A DNA stretch of 6,750 bases, taken from contig JABURN010000118.1 of assembly GCA_014762585.1 (NCBI GenBank), forward strand, positions 1-6,750, read 5' to 3'. The number at the start of each line of letters is the position of its first letter. The stretch's first letter is position 1. A program made the position numbers and the translations under genes. Under the pieces are notes generated by a model, which was not told the DNA's origin, made no database searches, and saw nothing but the letters and a program-made list of their open reading frames with translations. Shown here piece by piece: positions 1-5,762 of the stretch. This DNA is from Methylophaga sp. Its GTDB lineage: Bacteria; Pseudomonadota; Gammaproteobacteria; Nitrosococcales; Methylophagaceae.

Positions 1-1
1 A

Positions 2-721
2 CTAAACAAAAACAAAGCGATTTCTTTCCTAAAAAAATATAGATATATTTTTAAGCGACCTACGTTGAAAAAATATCGTCAAGCCTTGCAGCATATACTG
101 CGTTATTACGGCAGATTAGGATTTGAAGAAATGCTGCCAGTCATCAAATCCAGAGTGCCACATCAGGAAAAATCAAGGGCCTACTCAAAAGAGGAGATGC
201 TCAGTGTCTGTGAGCAAATGACGGAGCGTAATGCCCTTGCTGTCAAAATCTGTTACTACGCAGGTTTACGTGCTCATGAACTACTTGAAATTCGTCGCGA
301 GGGTGAGCGCACACCCCATAACCGACCTGCGCTAGAGACCAAATTTATGGGGATAGATGGTAAATGCTACATTGTCACCGGTAAAGGTGGCCTGATTCGG
401 AGGGTCTTTTTACCCAAGGATTTGGCAAGCGAGCTTGAAAAATATCGCTTAGCTAAACTCAAGAAAGTCAAAGATCGAAAAATCATCTATTACAGCCATT
501 ACGATATTGGCGCAGGCAAAAAGCTATCGAGTGCTTTTAGTGCGGCATCCAAGCGGGCGCACGGATGGTCCCGAGGATTGCATGGACTCAGGCATTCGTA
601 TGCGCAAAACCGTGTTCAAATACTGAGCGTACTCATCGGAGATATTGATCTTGTGAAGGAAACGGTCAGCCAAGAGTTAGGCCACTTTCGTAAGGAAATC
701 ACAGAAACTTATTTAAGGTAA
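2..721 (+). CDS. Tyrosine recombinase / phage-type integrase, 5' end probably outside the window
   Basis: Site-specific recombinase of the tyrosine (lambda integrase) family, which cuts and rejoins DNA through a tyrosine-DNA intermediate. Counting residues from the TTG at 65, the catalytic set is complete: R69 in AGLRAHE, K107 in TGKGG, H173 and R176 in HGLRH, H207 in LGH, and nucleophile Y216 in ETYLR, two residues before the stop. The catalytic domain is therefore intact. The start is uncertain. A TTG at 65 gives 218 residues, but the frame stays open back to base 2, adding at least 21 codons that include SFLKKYR. That stretch resembles the N-terminal SAM-like core-binding domain, which is otherwise too short for the family. 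No in-frame ATG occurs before codon 23. I infer a gene running off the left edge, though an AT-rich dyad at 33-52 leaves the TTG start possible. It belongs to a mobile or formerly mobile element of unknown type. It lacks obvious IntI-specific features. Confidence 0.85.
   Translation, partial: LNKNKAISFLKKYRYIFKRPTLKKYRQALQHILRYYGRLGFEEMLPVIKSRVPHQEKSRAYSKEEMLSVCEQMTERNALAVKICYYAGLRAHELLEIRREGERTPHNRPALETKFMGIDGKCYIVTGKGGLIRRVFLPKDLASELEKYRLAKLKKVKDRKIIYYSHYDIGAGKKLSSAFSAASKRAHGWSRGLHGLRHSYAQNRVQILSVLIGDIDLVKETVSQELGHFRKEITETYLR
33..52. repeat. AT-rich perfect dyad upstream of the TTG codon of the integrase
   Basis: Nine-base arms AAAAATATA and TATATTTTT flank a 2-base centre (GA). If the integrase starts at TTG 65, this would be a plausible operator or promoter element 12 bases upstream. 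If the integrase reads through from the left edge, it encodes part of KKYRYIF and the symmetry is incidental. Low-complexity AT sequence makes chance dyads fairly likely. Confidence 0.35.
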
Positions 722-847
722 CGTAATATGTCCATGCGCGAGAGTGAGTCTGCAGCATGGCGACCTGGCCCATCTCCCAGCTCTTAATTCAGTCTCAACA
801 TAGTAAATGCACGTTAGGTGCAGTCCAATTCTGAATTTAGAATTAAA
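722..847. other. Intergenic stretch between integrase and toxin-antitoxin pair
   Basis: No convincing gene lies here. It holds a 5-bp-stem hairpin TGCAC-GTTAG-GTGCA at 808-822 and a 6-bp dyad AATTCT/AGAATT at 827-844. Within that dyad AATT recurs every 7 bases (827, 834, 841). A 19-codon frame at 728-787 has no recognisable similarity and no good ribosome binding site. An attachment site for the neighbouring recombinase could be here, but none can be identified from one copy. Confidence 0.4.
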
Positions 848-876
848 TTGTGAGTTTACGTTTTATAGAGTATTAT
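848..876 (+). promoter_or_regulatory. Sigma70-like promoter of the toxin-antitoxin operon
   Basis: A -35 TTGTGA (848-853) is separated by exactly 17 bases from a -10 TATTAT (871-876), matching the consensus at 4 of 6 and 5 of 6 bases. Transcription would start near 883, about 20 bases before the antitoxin ATG. The -10 overlaps the first base of the palindrome at 876-891, so a bound repressor would block polymerase. Confidence 0.65.
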
Positions 877-891
877 TAATAGTACTATTAA
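876..891. promoter_or_regulatory. Probable operator for autoregulation of the toxin-antitoxin operon (perfect palindrome)
   Basis: TTAATAGTACTATTAA is a perfect 16-bp palindrome covering the -10 edge and the predicted start of transcription. A second, overlapping 18-bp dyad (869-886, AGTATT-ATTAAT-AGTACT, 8 of 9 pairs) makes a possible tandem site. Phd/YefM-type antitoxins, alone or complexed with toxin, repress their own operon by binding such short palindromes. That binding is inferred here from position and symmetry. Confidence 0.6.
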
Positions 892-903
892 GAGGGCGAT
901 TAC

Positions 904-1149
904 ATGATTGCTGCAAATGAGATAAAAACCAAAGGTGTGTCCTCAATCGAGGAAGCATTACGTGGGCACCGCGAAGTTATGATCACTGTCCGTGGTAAGG
1001 AAAAATATGTGGTCATGCGCGTTGAAGATTATCAACATTTACGTGAAGCTGAGTTAGATGCTGCGCTTTGGGAGAGTCGTCAGGATGTTGAGAATAAAGC
1101 ATATAAAACACAATCCATAGCTGAACATATTCAAGAATTGTTTGATTAA
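904..1149 (+). CDS. Antitoxin of a type II toxin-antitoxin pair, Phd/YefM-like
   Basis: An 81-residue protein with the layout of Phd/YefM antitoxins. Residues 1-50 form a compact N-terminal DNA-binding and dimerisation domain: a helix-rich segment (SSIEEALRGHREV), then the strand ITVRGKEKYVVMRVEDYQHL that is characteristic of the family. The C-terminal third (LDAALWESRQDV to IQELFD) is charged and helical, as expected for the part that wraps around and neutralises the toxin. ATG 904 is preceded by AGAGGG (891-896) at 7 bases, a good ribosome binding site. The stop overlaps the toxin start by one base (TAATG), so the two are translationally coupled. It probably represses its own promoter through the palindrome at 876-891. 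Family assignment rests on residue pattern and context. The exact subfamily is not certain. Confidence 0.85.
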   Translation: MIAANEIKTKGVSSIEEALRGHREVMITVRGKEKYVVMRVEDYQHLREAELDAALWESRQDVENKAYKTQSIAEHIQELFD

Positions 1150-1427
1150 TGGCATACCAGCTCCTTTTTACAGAAAGTTATCTCAAGCGAGCTAAGCGAT
1201 TTGCAAAACGACATCCCGAGCTAAAACCTCAATACGAAAAAACACTGAGGCTACTGGAACAAGATCCGTTCCATCCATCTCTGCGTTTACATTCTCTGAC
1301 CGGAAGATTATCTGGTTTGCATTCGGTTTCTATTAATCTTAACTACCGGTTGACATTGGAGTTGCTTATCCATGATGAGCGTATAATCCCAATTAACATA
1401 GGTAGCCACGAAGAGGTATATAGATAA
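1149..1427 (+). CDS. Toxin of the RelE/ParE superfamily (RelE/StbE-like)
   Basis: A 92-residue basic protein, the usual size for RelE/ParE toxins. RelE-type members cut mRNA in the ribosomal A site and stop translation, while ParE-type members inhibit gyrase. Visible family marks are the amphipathic N-terminal helices (YLKRAKRFAKRHPEL), the central LRLHSLTGRLSGLHSVSINLNYRL segment split over strands with basic residues R46, R53 and R67, and the C-terminal INIGSHEEVYR with H87 and Y91. This ending resembles the RelE/YafQ/StbE branch, so mRNA interference is the more likely activity, but this is inferred. It is read from ATG 1149, which overlaps the antitoxin stop, giving the classical antitoxin-first operon. 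No clear hairpin terminator follows. Lying next to an integrase, it fits a stabilising module of a mobile segment. Confidence 0.85.
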   Translation: MAYQLLFTESYLKRAKRFAKRHPELKPQYEKTLRLLEQDPFHPSLRLHSLTGRLSGLHSVSINLNYRLTLELLIHDERIIPINIGSHEEVYR

Positions 1428-1755
1428 ATCGATTTCTCGACATTAGTTCTGATGATTTGGGGAAGATTAATTTGTCATGCTGATCTCCTCGATTGTGCTC
1501 AGTGCAATCTGCCTAAGGGCATATTGTTGTTATATTGGAAAGCTTATACTTCGACAAGCTCAGGAGCAGAGCCTTGTTTCTCAAGGTGTTCGGGAATAGA
1601 GTGCTTTTACTGCTGTCCGCAGCATGGCATTGCCAACATGTGAAGTAATTAAGAATTTTATTTGTAGACGACTTGCAAAATATTTACAGGATAAAGTAGG
1701 CTCTAGTTGTCACTCAGGGTGAGTGATTTAAAGGACTAACAACAAGGAAAATATC
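1428..1755. other. Gene-poor stretch between toxin and ComEA-like gene
   Basis: About 330 bases without a convincing gene on either strand. A 63-codon frame at 1452-1643 has no ribosome binding site, a composition rich in Cys, and runs through the REP-like fragment, so I take it as spurious. Small hairpins are present: CCTTG/CAAGG (1572-1576 with 1582-1586) and TGCTG/CAGCA (1611-1615 with 1620-1624). The last ~80 bases must contain the promoter of the exported helix-hairpin-helix gene, but no well-spaced -35/-10 pair stands out. Confidence 0.5.
1549..1577. repeat. Fragment resembling a proteobacterial REP-type repeat
   Basis: The core CTTCGACAAGCTCAGG (1549-1564) matches one arm of a repeat that I recall as widespread and intergenic in proteobacterial genomes, usually seen as an inverted pair. 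The opposite arm is not present here. Locally, ACAAGCTC (1554-1561) can instead pair with GAGCCTTGT (1569-1577), with one bulged base, to form a short hairpin. It is probably a decayed or solitary repeat. Recognition is from memory of the motif, and no other copy exists in this window. Confidence 0.4.
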
Positions 1756-2022
1756 ATGTTTAAACAAACGCTGATTGCTGCGTTCGCAGCTTTATTTTTG
1801 TCTTTTGGCTCAGCTTTTGCAGCCGATAAAATCAACCTCAACGATGCCACTGCTGAACAGCTTCAAATGCTCGATGGCGTGGGGCCAGCAACCGCTTCTG
1901 CGATTGTTGAGTATCGTGAAGCCAATGGTGGTTTTGAAAGCGTGAATGAGCTTAAAAGCGTCAAAGGGATTGGCGACAAGAAAATGCAGAGTCTGTCTGA
2001 TGATGTCACTGTCTCAGAGTAA
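1756..2022 (+). CDS. Small exported helix-hairpin-helix protein, ComEA-like
   Basis: An 88-residue protein. Residues 1-22 are a signal peptide: MFKQ, a hydrophobic run (LIAAFAALFLSFG), and an AFA cleavage site before A23-D24. The mature part is a single helix-hairpin-helix domain. It begins with INLNDATAEQL, then the first hairpin LDGVGPATASAIVEYR (39-54), a linker NGGFESVNEL, and the second hairpin VKGIGDKKM (69-77). This is the ComEA-type DNA-binding fold, which grips the DNA backbone without sequence specificity. In naturally transformable Gram-negative bacteria such periplasmic proteins pull incoming DNA through the outer membrane. Many free-living relatives have small homologues of uncertain role. 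No other competence gene is visible here. AGGA at 1745-1748, 7 bases before ATG 1756, supports the start. It stands alone, bounded by a strong terminator. Confidence 0.88.
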   Translation: MFKQTLIAAFAALFLSFGSAFAADKINLNDATAEQLQMLDGVGPATASAIVEYREANGGFESVNELKSVKGIGDKKMQSLSDDVTVSE

Positions 2023-2037
2023 AGGCTGAAGTTATAT

Positions 2038-2076
2038 AAAACGGCATGACTGATTTTCAGTCATGCCGTTTTTTTT
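2038..2076. terminator. Intrinsic terminator between convergent ComEA-like gene and glnD, probably bidirectional
   Basis: A perfect stem of at least 13 bp, ACGGCATGACTGA (2041-2053) with TCAGTCATGCCGT (2057-2069), closes a 3-base loop and extends through flanking A/T pairs. An uninterrupted T tract runs to 2076, giving a strong rightward terminator 15 bases after the ComEA-like stop. Read leftward there are four Ts (complement of 2038-2041), so it may also end the map-glnD transcript. The glnD stop codon (2075-2077) lies in the T tract, at the base of the stem. Confidence 0.92.
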
Positions 2077-4693
2077 AATGAGACAGACTCTCGACCAGAC
2101 GCGACTTGAGTTCATCTTCCTCTTCCTCGCTCAGCGCACCATCGTCCTGGGTGATAATAAAAAAGACGTCTTCTACCTGATCGCCGAGGGTATTGATCTT
2201 GGCGTTAATCAATTGAATATCACAGGCCAGAAACACCTGAGCCACGGCTGAGACCAGACCGGGGCGGTCATGGGTATAGAGTGACATCACCGTGTGGTTC
2301 TGCTGCGGATTGGTCTCGAACTCGATACTGGGCTGGGTTTTGAACAGCTTCATTGTTCTGGGCGTGATAACCGGACAGTAAGCCTTGATATCACCGGTAT
2401 TAGCCAGCTGTTTCTTCAGTGCCTTGATAATCTCACGGGATTCAAGCGTATCGCCGTTGACGATAAAGGTGTTCAGGGCATCAGACTCGCTGGTGACATT
2501 GATTTTGGCATCCAGCACGTTGAGCTGACATTGCTCAAGAGCCGAGGTGATGGCGGCAAAAATACCTGGACGATCTTTGGTAACAACAAAGATTTCCAGG
2601 GTCTGTCTCTCGTTATGTGTTCGAAGTGCGATCAATGGATCTTCGCCGGCGTGATTCAATCTTTCCTCGGTCTGCCAGATCAGTTCATCGACCGAATGGC
2701 GAAGGAAGTATTCGAGATCATAGCCCTGCCACAGCAGATTGATCTCTTGTTGCTGGTGGCCTCTTTGCTCCAGCAGTTGCATCGCTTCCTGGTATTTCTT
2801 GTAGCTTTTCTCACGGGTGCTCTTGGCCTGTGCTTCGGTATGCTCAATCCACTGGCGGGTACTGTGATAGAGTTGTTTTAACAACGAGTCGCGCCAGCCA
2901 TTCCAGAGGTTATTATTCGTGGCGCGAATATCAGCGACCGTGAGCAGATAGAGATAATTGAGTCGGTCGGTCGTCTGCACCAGTTCAGCGAATTTTTTGA
3001 TGACATCTGGATCTTCCAGATCGCTTTTCTGCGCTGTGGAGGACATGGCCAGGTGATGGCGGATCAGGAAGCAAATTAAATCAGTGTCATAACTGCTCAG
3101 GCTGTGGCGTTCGCAGAAGGCTTTGGCATAAATGACCCCCAGCACACTGTGATCGCCGCCACGCCCCTTAGCGATGTCGTGGTAGATACAGGCAATGTAG
3201 AGCAACTCTGGTTTGGGTAACTGGTTGAAGACTTCCGAGCAGAGCGGGAATTCATGACGATACTCCTCGCAGGAGAAACGACGCAGGTTTCCAACCAGAA
3301 ACAAGGTGTGTTCATCGACGGTATAGGCGTGAAACAGGTCATGCTGCATCTGTCCGACGATTCGGCCGAATTCAGGTAGATAGGCACCGAGTACATCCAG
3401 TTCATTCATCCGGCGAAATTCATGGGTCACGCCTTTGGGCTGACGGATGATCTCCATAAACAAGGTACGGTTACGTAAATCAGCCCGGAATTTATCATCG
3501 ATCAGATGCAAATGCGCATGGATCTGACGAATGGTTGAGGCGCGCACGCCTTTGAGCTGCGGGTTCTGCTCAAGCACGAGAAATACTTCCAGCAGGGCAT
3601 AGGGATAGTACGCAAAAATCCCGGGGTTAATGGTTTCAAGGTAACCGTTATGTGACTGGAAGCGGCGGTTAATAATTTTAATATCTCGCGGTTCATCGGC
3701 CAGGATGATCGTTTCTTCAAACAGTTGCAAAAGCAGGCTATTCATTTGGCTCACCGAGCGGGCACAGCGGTAATAATCCTTCATAAACTGCTCGACGGCG
3801 AGCCGTGATTCATTGTCGACGTACCCAAGCTCTTTGGCCAGTTGTCGCTGGTGGTCGATCATCAGCTTCTCTTGCTTACGACCGGCAATCTGATGCAGAG
3901 CAAAGCGGATTGTCCACAAAAAGTCCTGAGCATGCTGCAAGGTTTCAAACTCGCTGTTGGCAAGGAAGCCTTTCTGTCTCAAACCTTCCAGGTTGCGAAC
4001 ATCAAAGTGCTGTTGCGCTACCCAGGTCACCACCTGAATATCACGCAGACCGCCCGGTGATTCTTTGAGATTCGGCTCAAGATTATTGGCAGAGTCGTTG
4101 TATTTTTGATGACGATCGAACTGTTCCTGGCGTTTCAGTTCAAAAAAGCGGCGGGTATCCCAAGTCTTGTTATCAACGGTGAGCTGTTCCAGCGAATCAA
4201 ACAGTGTTTCATCACCGCAGAGAAAGCGTGCTTCCAGCAGGTTCGTTGCAATGGTGATGTCTTCTTCGGCCTGTTGACGACATTCCTGAATAGTTCGAAC
4301 GCTGTGTCCGATTTCAAGACCAATATCCCAGAGCTGGGTTAAAAAGTCGGATAGAGAAGTGGGCGGCTGTGCAGATACAGACTCATCAAGCAGGATCAAC
4401 AGATCTACATCTGAGTAAGGGTGTAATTCACCACGGCCATAACCACCGACTGCGACCAGGGAAACTGGTGTGTTGTCATCAATAAACTGCTGCCAGATTT
4501 GCTGCAGGATTTCATCGACAAAATCGGCGCGTTGATGGACAAGCTCTGCGACCGGTACGCCTTGTTCAAATTGTTGTTTCAGATGTTGCTGACTCTGTTT
4601 TAAGGCCTGCCTGCACAGCTCACTGTTCACTTCGGCGTCAGGCGGCATGACGAGGTTGCCGACTTCCCAGATGGAGATGCCCTGTTGAGTCAT
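2075..4693 (-). CDS. glnD: Bifunctional [protein-PII] uridylyltransferase / uridylyl-removing enzyme
   Basis: Cytoplasmic nitrogen sensor. At low glutamine it adds UMP to PII proteins (GlnB/GlnK), and at high glutamine it removes it, thereby setting glutamine synthetase adenylylation and NtrC activity. The 872 residues are close to the 890 of E. coli. Domains in order are as follows. The nucleotidyltransferase domain has GGYGRGELHPYSDVD at 83-97, where D95 and D97 are the metal-binding aspartates. A linker domain contains SPGGLRDIQ at 212-220. The HD hydrolase domain has H455 and H462, YHDIAKGRGGDHS at 504-516 (H505-D506) and RHH at 545-547. Two C-terminal ACT domains, which bind glutamine, start near 698 (KDRPG 706-710) and 802 (HDRPG 808-812). 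All signature residues are present, so both activities should be intact. ATG 4693 is preceded by AGGA (complement of 4700-4703) six bases upstream. Only 13 bases separate it from the map stop, which argues for one transcript. A shared terminator follows. Confidence 0.98.
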   Translation of the reverse strand: MTQQGISIWEVGNLVMPPDAEVNSELCRQALKQSQQHLKQQFEQGVPVAELVHQRADFVDEILQQIWQQFIDDNTPVSLVAVGGYGRGELHPYSDVDLLILLDESVSAQPPTSLSDFLTQLWDIGLEIGHSVRTIQECRQQAEEDITIATNLLEARFLCGDETLFDSLEQLTVDNKTWDTRRFFELKRQEQFDRHQKYNDSANNLEPNLKESPGGLRDIQVVTWVAQQHFDVRNLEGLRQKGFLANSEFETLQHAQDFLWTIRFALHQIAGRKQEKLMIDHQRQLAKELGYVDNESRLAVEQFMKDYYRCARSVSQMNSLLLQLFEETIILADEPRDIKIINRRFQSHNGYLETINPGIFAYYPYALLEVFLVLEQNPQLKGVRASTIRQIHAHLHLIDDKFRADLRNRTLFMEIIRQPKGVTHEFRRMNELDVLGAYLPEFGRIVGQMQHDLFHAYTVDEHTLFLVGNLRRFSCEEYRHEFPLCSEVFNQLPKPELLYIACIYHDIAKGRGGDHSVLGVIYAKAFCERHSLSSYDTDLICFLIRHHLAMSSTAQKSDLEDPDVIKKFAELVQTTDRLNYLYLLTVADIRATNNNLWNGWRDSLLKQLYHSTRQWIEHTEAQAKSTREKSYKKYQEAMQLLEQRGHQQQEINLLWQGYDLEYFLRHSVDELIWQTEERLNHAGEDPLIALRTHNERQTLEIFVVTKDRPGIFAAITSALEQCQLNVLDAKINVTSESDALNTFIVNGDTLESREIIKALKKQLANTGDIKAYCPVITPRTMKLFKTQPSIEFETNPQQNHTVMSLYTHDRPGLVSAVAQVFLACDIQLINAKINTLGDQVEDVFFIITQDDGALSEEEEDELKSRLVESLSH

Positions 4694-4706
4694 GAAAAAT
4701 CCTGTA

Positions 4707-5477
4707 TTAGAGATCGTCTTCTTCGCTGCGGCGGGTCAAGACTTCGTGGCCGGTTTCGGTGACCAGAATCGTGTGTTCCCATTGTGCTGATAAGGAGCGG
4801 TCCTTGGTCACTACGGTCCAGCCGTCAGGCAATTGTCTGACATGGCGTTTGCCGGCGTTAATCATGGGTTCAATAGTGAACGTCATGCCGGGTTTAAGTT
4901 CCATGCCGGTGCCCGGGGTGCCATAGTGCAGCACCTGTGGTTCTTCATGGAAAACGGTGCCGATGCCATGACCGCAGTATTCACGCACCACGGAGAAGTT
5001 TTCTTTCTCGGCATGCTGCTGAATCGCATGGCCGATGTCACCGAGACGCACACCAGGTTTGACCATGTCGATACCAACCAGCATCGATTCGCGGGCGACG
5101 CGGCACAGGCGCTCAGCAAGGATCGAGGTTTTACCGACATGGAACATCTTGCTGGTATCGCCGTGATAGCCATCTTTGATCACTGTTACATCTATATTGA
5201 TGATGTCGCCGTCTTTCAGTTTCTTGTCACCCGGAATACCGTGACATATCACATGATTGACGGAGGTACAGACCGACTTGGGAAATCCGTGGTAGTTGAG
5301 CGGCGCAGGAATCGCCTTTTGCTCATTGACGATGTAGTCATGACAGATCTGGTTGAGTTCGTCAGTGGTAATACCCGCTTTCACGTGAGGGGTGATCATC
5401 ATCAATACATCTGCGGCAAGCCTCCCGGCAATACGCATTTTTTCGATTTCGTCTGCAGTTTTAATACTGACTGCCAT
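4707..5477 (-). CDS. map: Methionine aminopeptidase, type I
   Basis: Removes the initiator methionine from new proteins when the second residue is small. It acts in the cytoplasm near the ribosome exit, using a two-metal centre. The 256 residues are typical (E. coli 264). All five metal ligands are in place, shifted by one from E. coli numbering: D96 (NIDVT), D107 (GYHGDTSKMF), H170 (YCGHGIG), E203 (TIEPM) and E234 (QWEHT). H79 (ICHGIP) and H177 (FHEEP), which line the active site, are also present. There is no N-terminal zinc-finger extension, as expected for the bacterial form. The start at ATG 5477 gives the usual MAVSIKTADEIEKMR opening, and a GGGA lies 9 bases upstream on the minus strand. 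It is divergent from rpsB and is followed 13 bases later by glnD, a common gammaproteobacterial layout. Confidence 0.98.
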   Translation of the reverse strand: MAVSIKTADEIEKMRIAGRLAADVLMMITPHVKAGITTDELNQICHDYIVNEQKAIPAPLNYHGFPKSVCTSVNHVICHGIPGDKKLKDGDIINIDVTVIKDGYHGDTSKMFHVGKTSILAERLCRVARESMLVGIDMVKPGVRLGDIGHAIQQHAEKENFSVVREYCGHGIGTVFHEEPQVLHYGTPGTGMELKPGMTFTIEPMINAGKRHVRQLPDGWTVVTKDRSLSAQWEHTILVTETGHEVLTRRSEEDDL

Positions 5478-5585
5478 GTAAAATTCCCAATTAAATAATG
5501 TTTTGAACGCTGCCCATAGTTTGCCGTAAATCCCGCCTTGTCACCAGTGATGCTTTGGCAAATTGAGTGGGGAGATGATTTGGCT

Positions 5586-5623
5586 TTGTTTTGCATCCTA
5601 TTTGTGGAATAATATGCGCGCCC
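5586..5623 (+). promoter_or_regulatory. Candidate rpsB-tsf promoter with GC-rich discriminator
   Basis: A -35-like TTGTTT (5586-5591) stands 16-18 bases before the overlapping -10 candidates AATAAT (5608-5613) and TAATAT (5610-5615). GCGCGCCC follows at once (5616-5623). A GC-rich stretch between the -10 and the start site is typical of promoters for the translation machinery that are turned down by ppGpp/DksA, so stringent control is likely. This would give a 5' leader of about 140 bases. The exact start site is inferred. Confidence 0.6.
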
Positions 5624-5676
5624 GATGCTGCTCTGCTTTCAGAGTGGATCGAGGCGAAATCACACATGTGCCGGCA

Positions 5677-5760
5677 CAGTTGTCGGGGTGCTGTCGATAA
5701 GACTCGAACAGTCGACAACTGGGGTACATGGAGGCTAAACCCCATACTCTAAAGGTATAA
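5677..5760 (+). promoter_or_regulatory. Structured rpsB 5' leader, probable S2 autoregulatory element
   Basis: The leader can fold into a long two-part stem: CAGTTGTCG (5677-5685) with CGACAACTG (5713-5721), then after an internal loop CTGTCGA (5691-5697) with TCGAACAG (5704-5711, one bulge), closed by TAAGAC. A second possible hairpin pairs TGGGG (5720-5724) with CCCCA (5740-5744) and would hold GGAGG (5730-5734) in its loop. The two share bases 5720-5721, so they may compete. In gammaproteobacteria S2 represses rpsB-tsf translation by binding a conserved leader structure. Assigning this fold to that element is inference. The actual ribosome binding site is AAAGG (5751-5755), 7 bases before ATG 5763. 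Confidence 0.6.
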
Positions 5761-5762
5761 TC

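Noticed and set aside
728..787. A 19-codon frame (MSMRESESAAWRPG...) right after the integrase stop
   Set aside because: It is too short to judge, has no good ribosome binding site and resembles nothing known to me.
808..822. GTTAGGT within a small hairpin, resembling the GTTRRRY core of an integron attC site, near a tyrosine recombinase and a toxin-antitoxin cassette
   Set aside because: The only near-match to the partner core (TCTCAAC at about 793-799) is some 14 bases away, far too close for an attC site. No matching site flanks the toxin-antitoxin pair on the right, and the recombinase lacks IntI-like features.
827..847. AATT recurring at 7-base spacing (827, 834, 841)
   Set aside because: Only three short units in AT-rich sequence. 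This is better explained by chance and the local AATTCT/AGAATT dyad.
1452..1643. A 63-codon frame, Cys-rich, between the toxin and the ComEA-like gene
   Set aside because: It has no ribosome binding site and no recognisable domain, its composition is odd, and it reads through the REP-like fragment. It is most likely non-coding.
2294..2881. Long plus-strand open frame (195 codons) inside glnD, and a similar one (221 codons) over map at 4833-5498
   Set aside because: Both lie antisense to well-conserved genes with complete signatures. Their proteins have no domain, so they are frames created by the codon use of the real genes.
5478..5600. A sigma70 promoter for map on the minus strand
   Set aside because: A promoter must lie in this gap or upstream, but I found no pair of boxes with acceptable match and spacing, so I do not list one.
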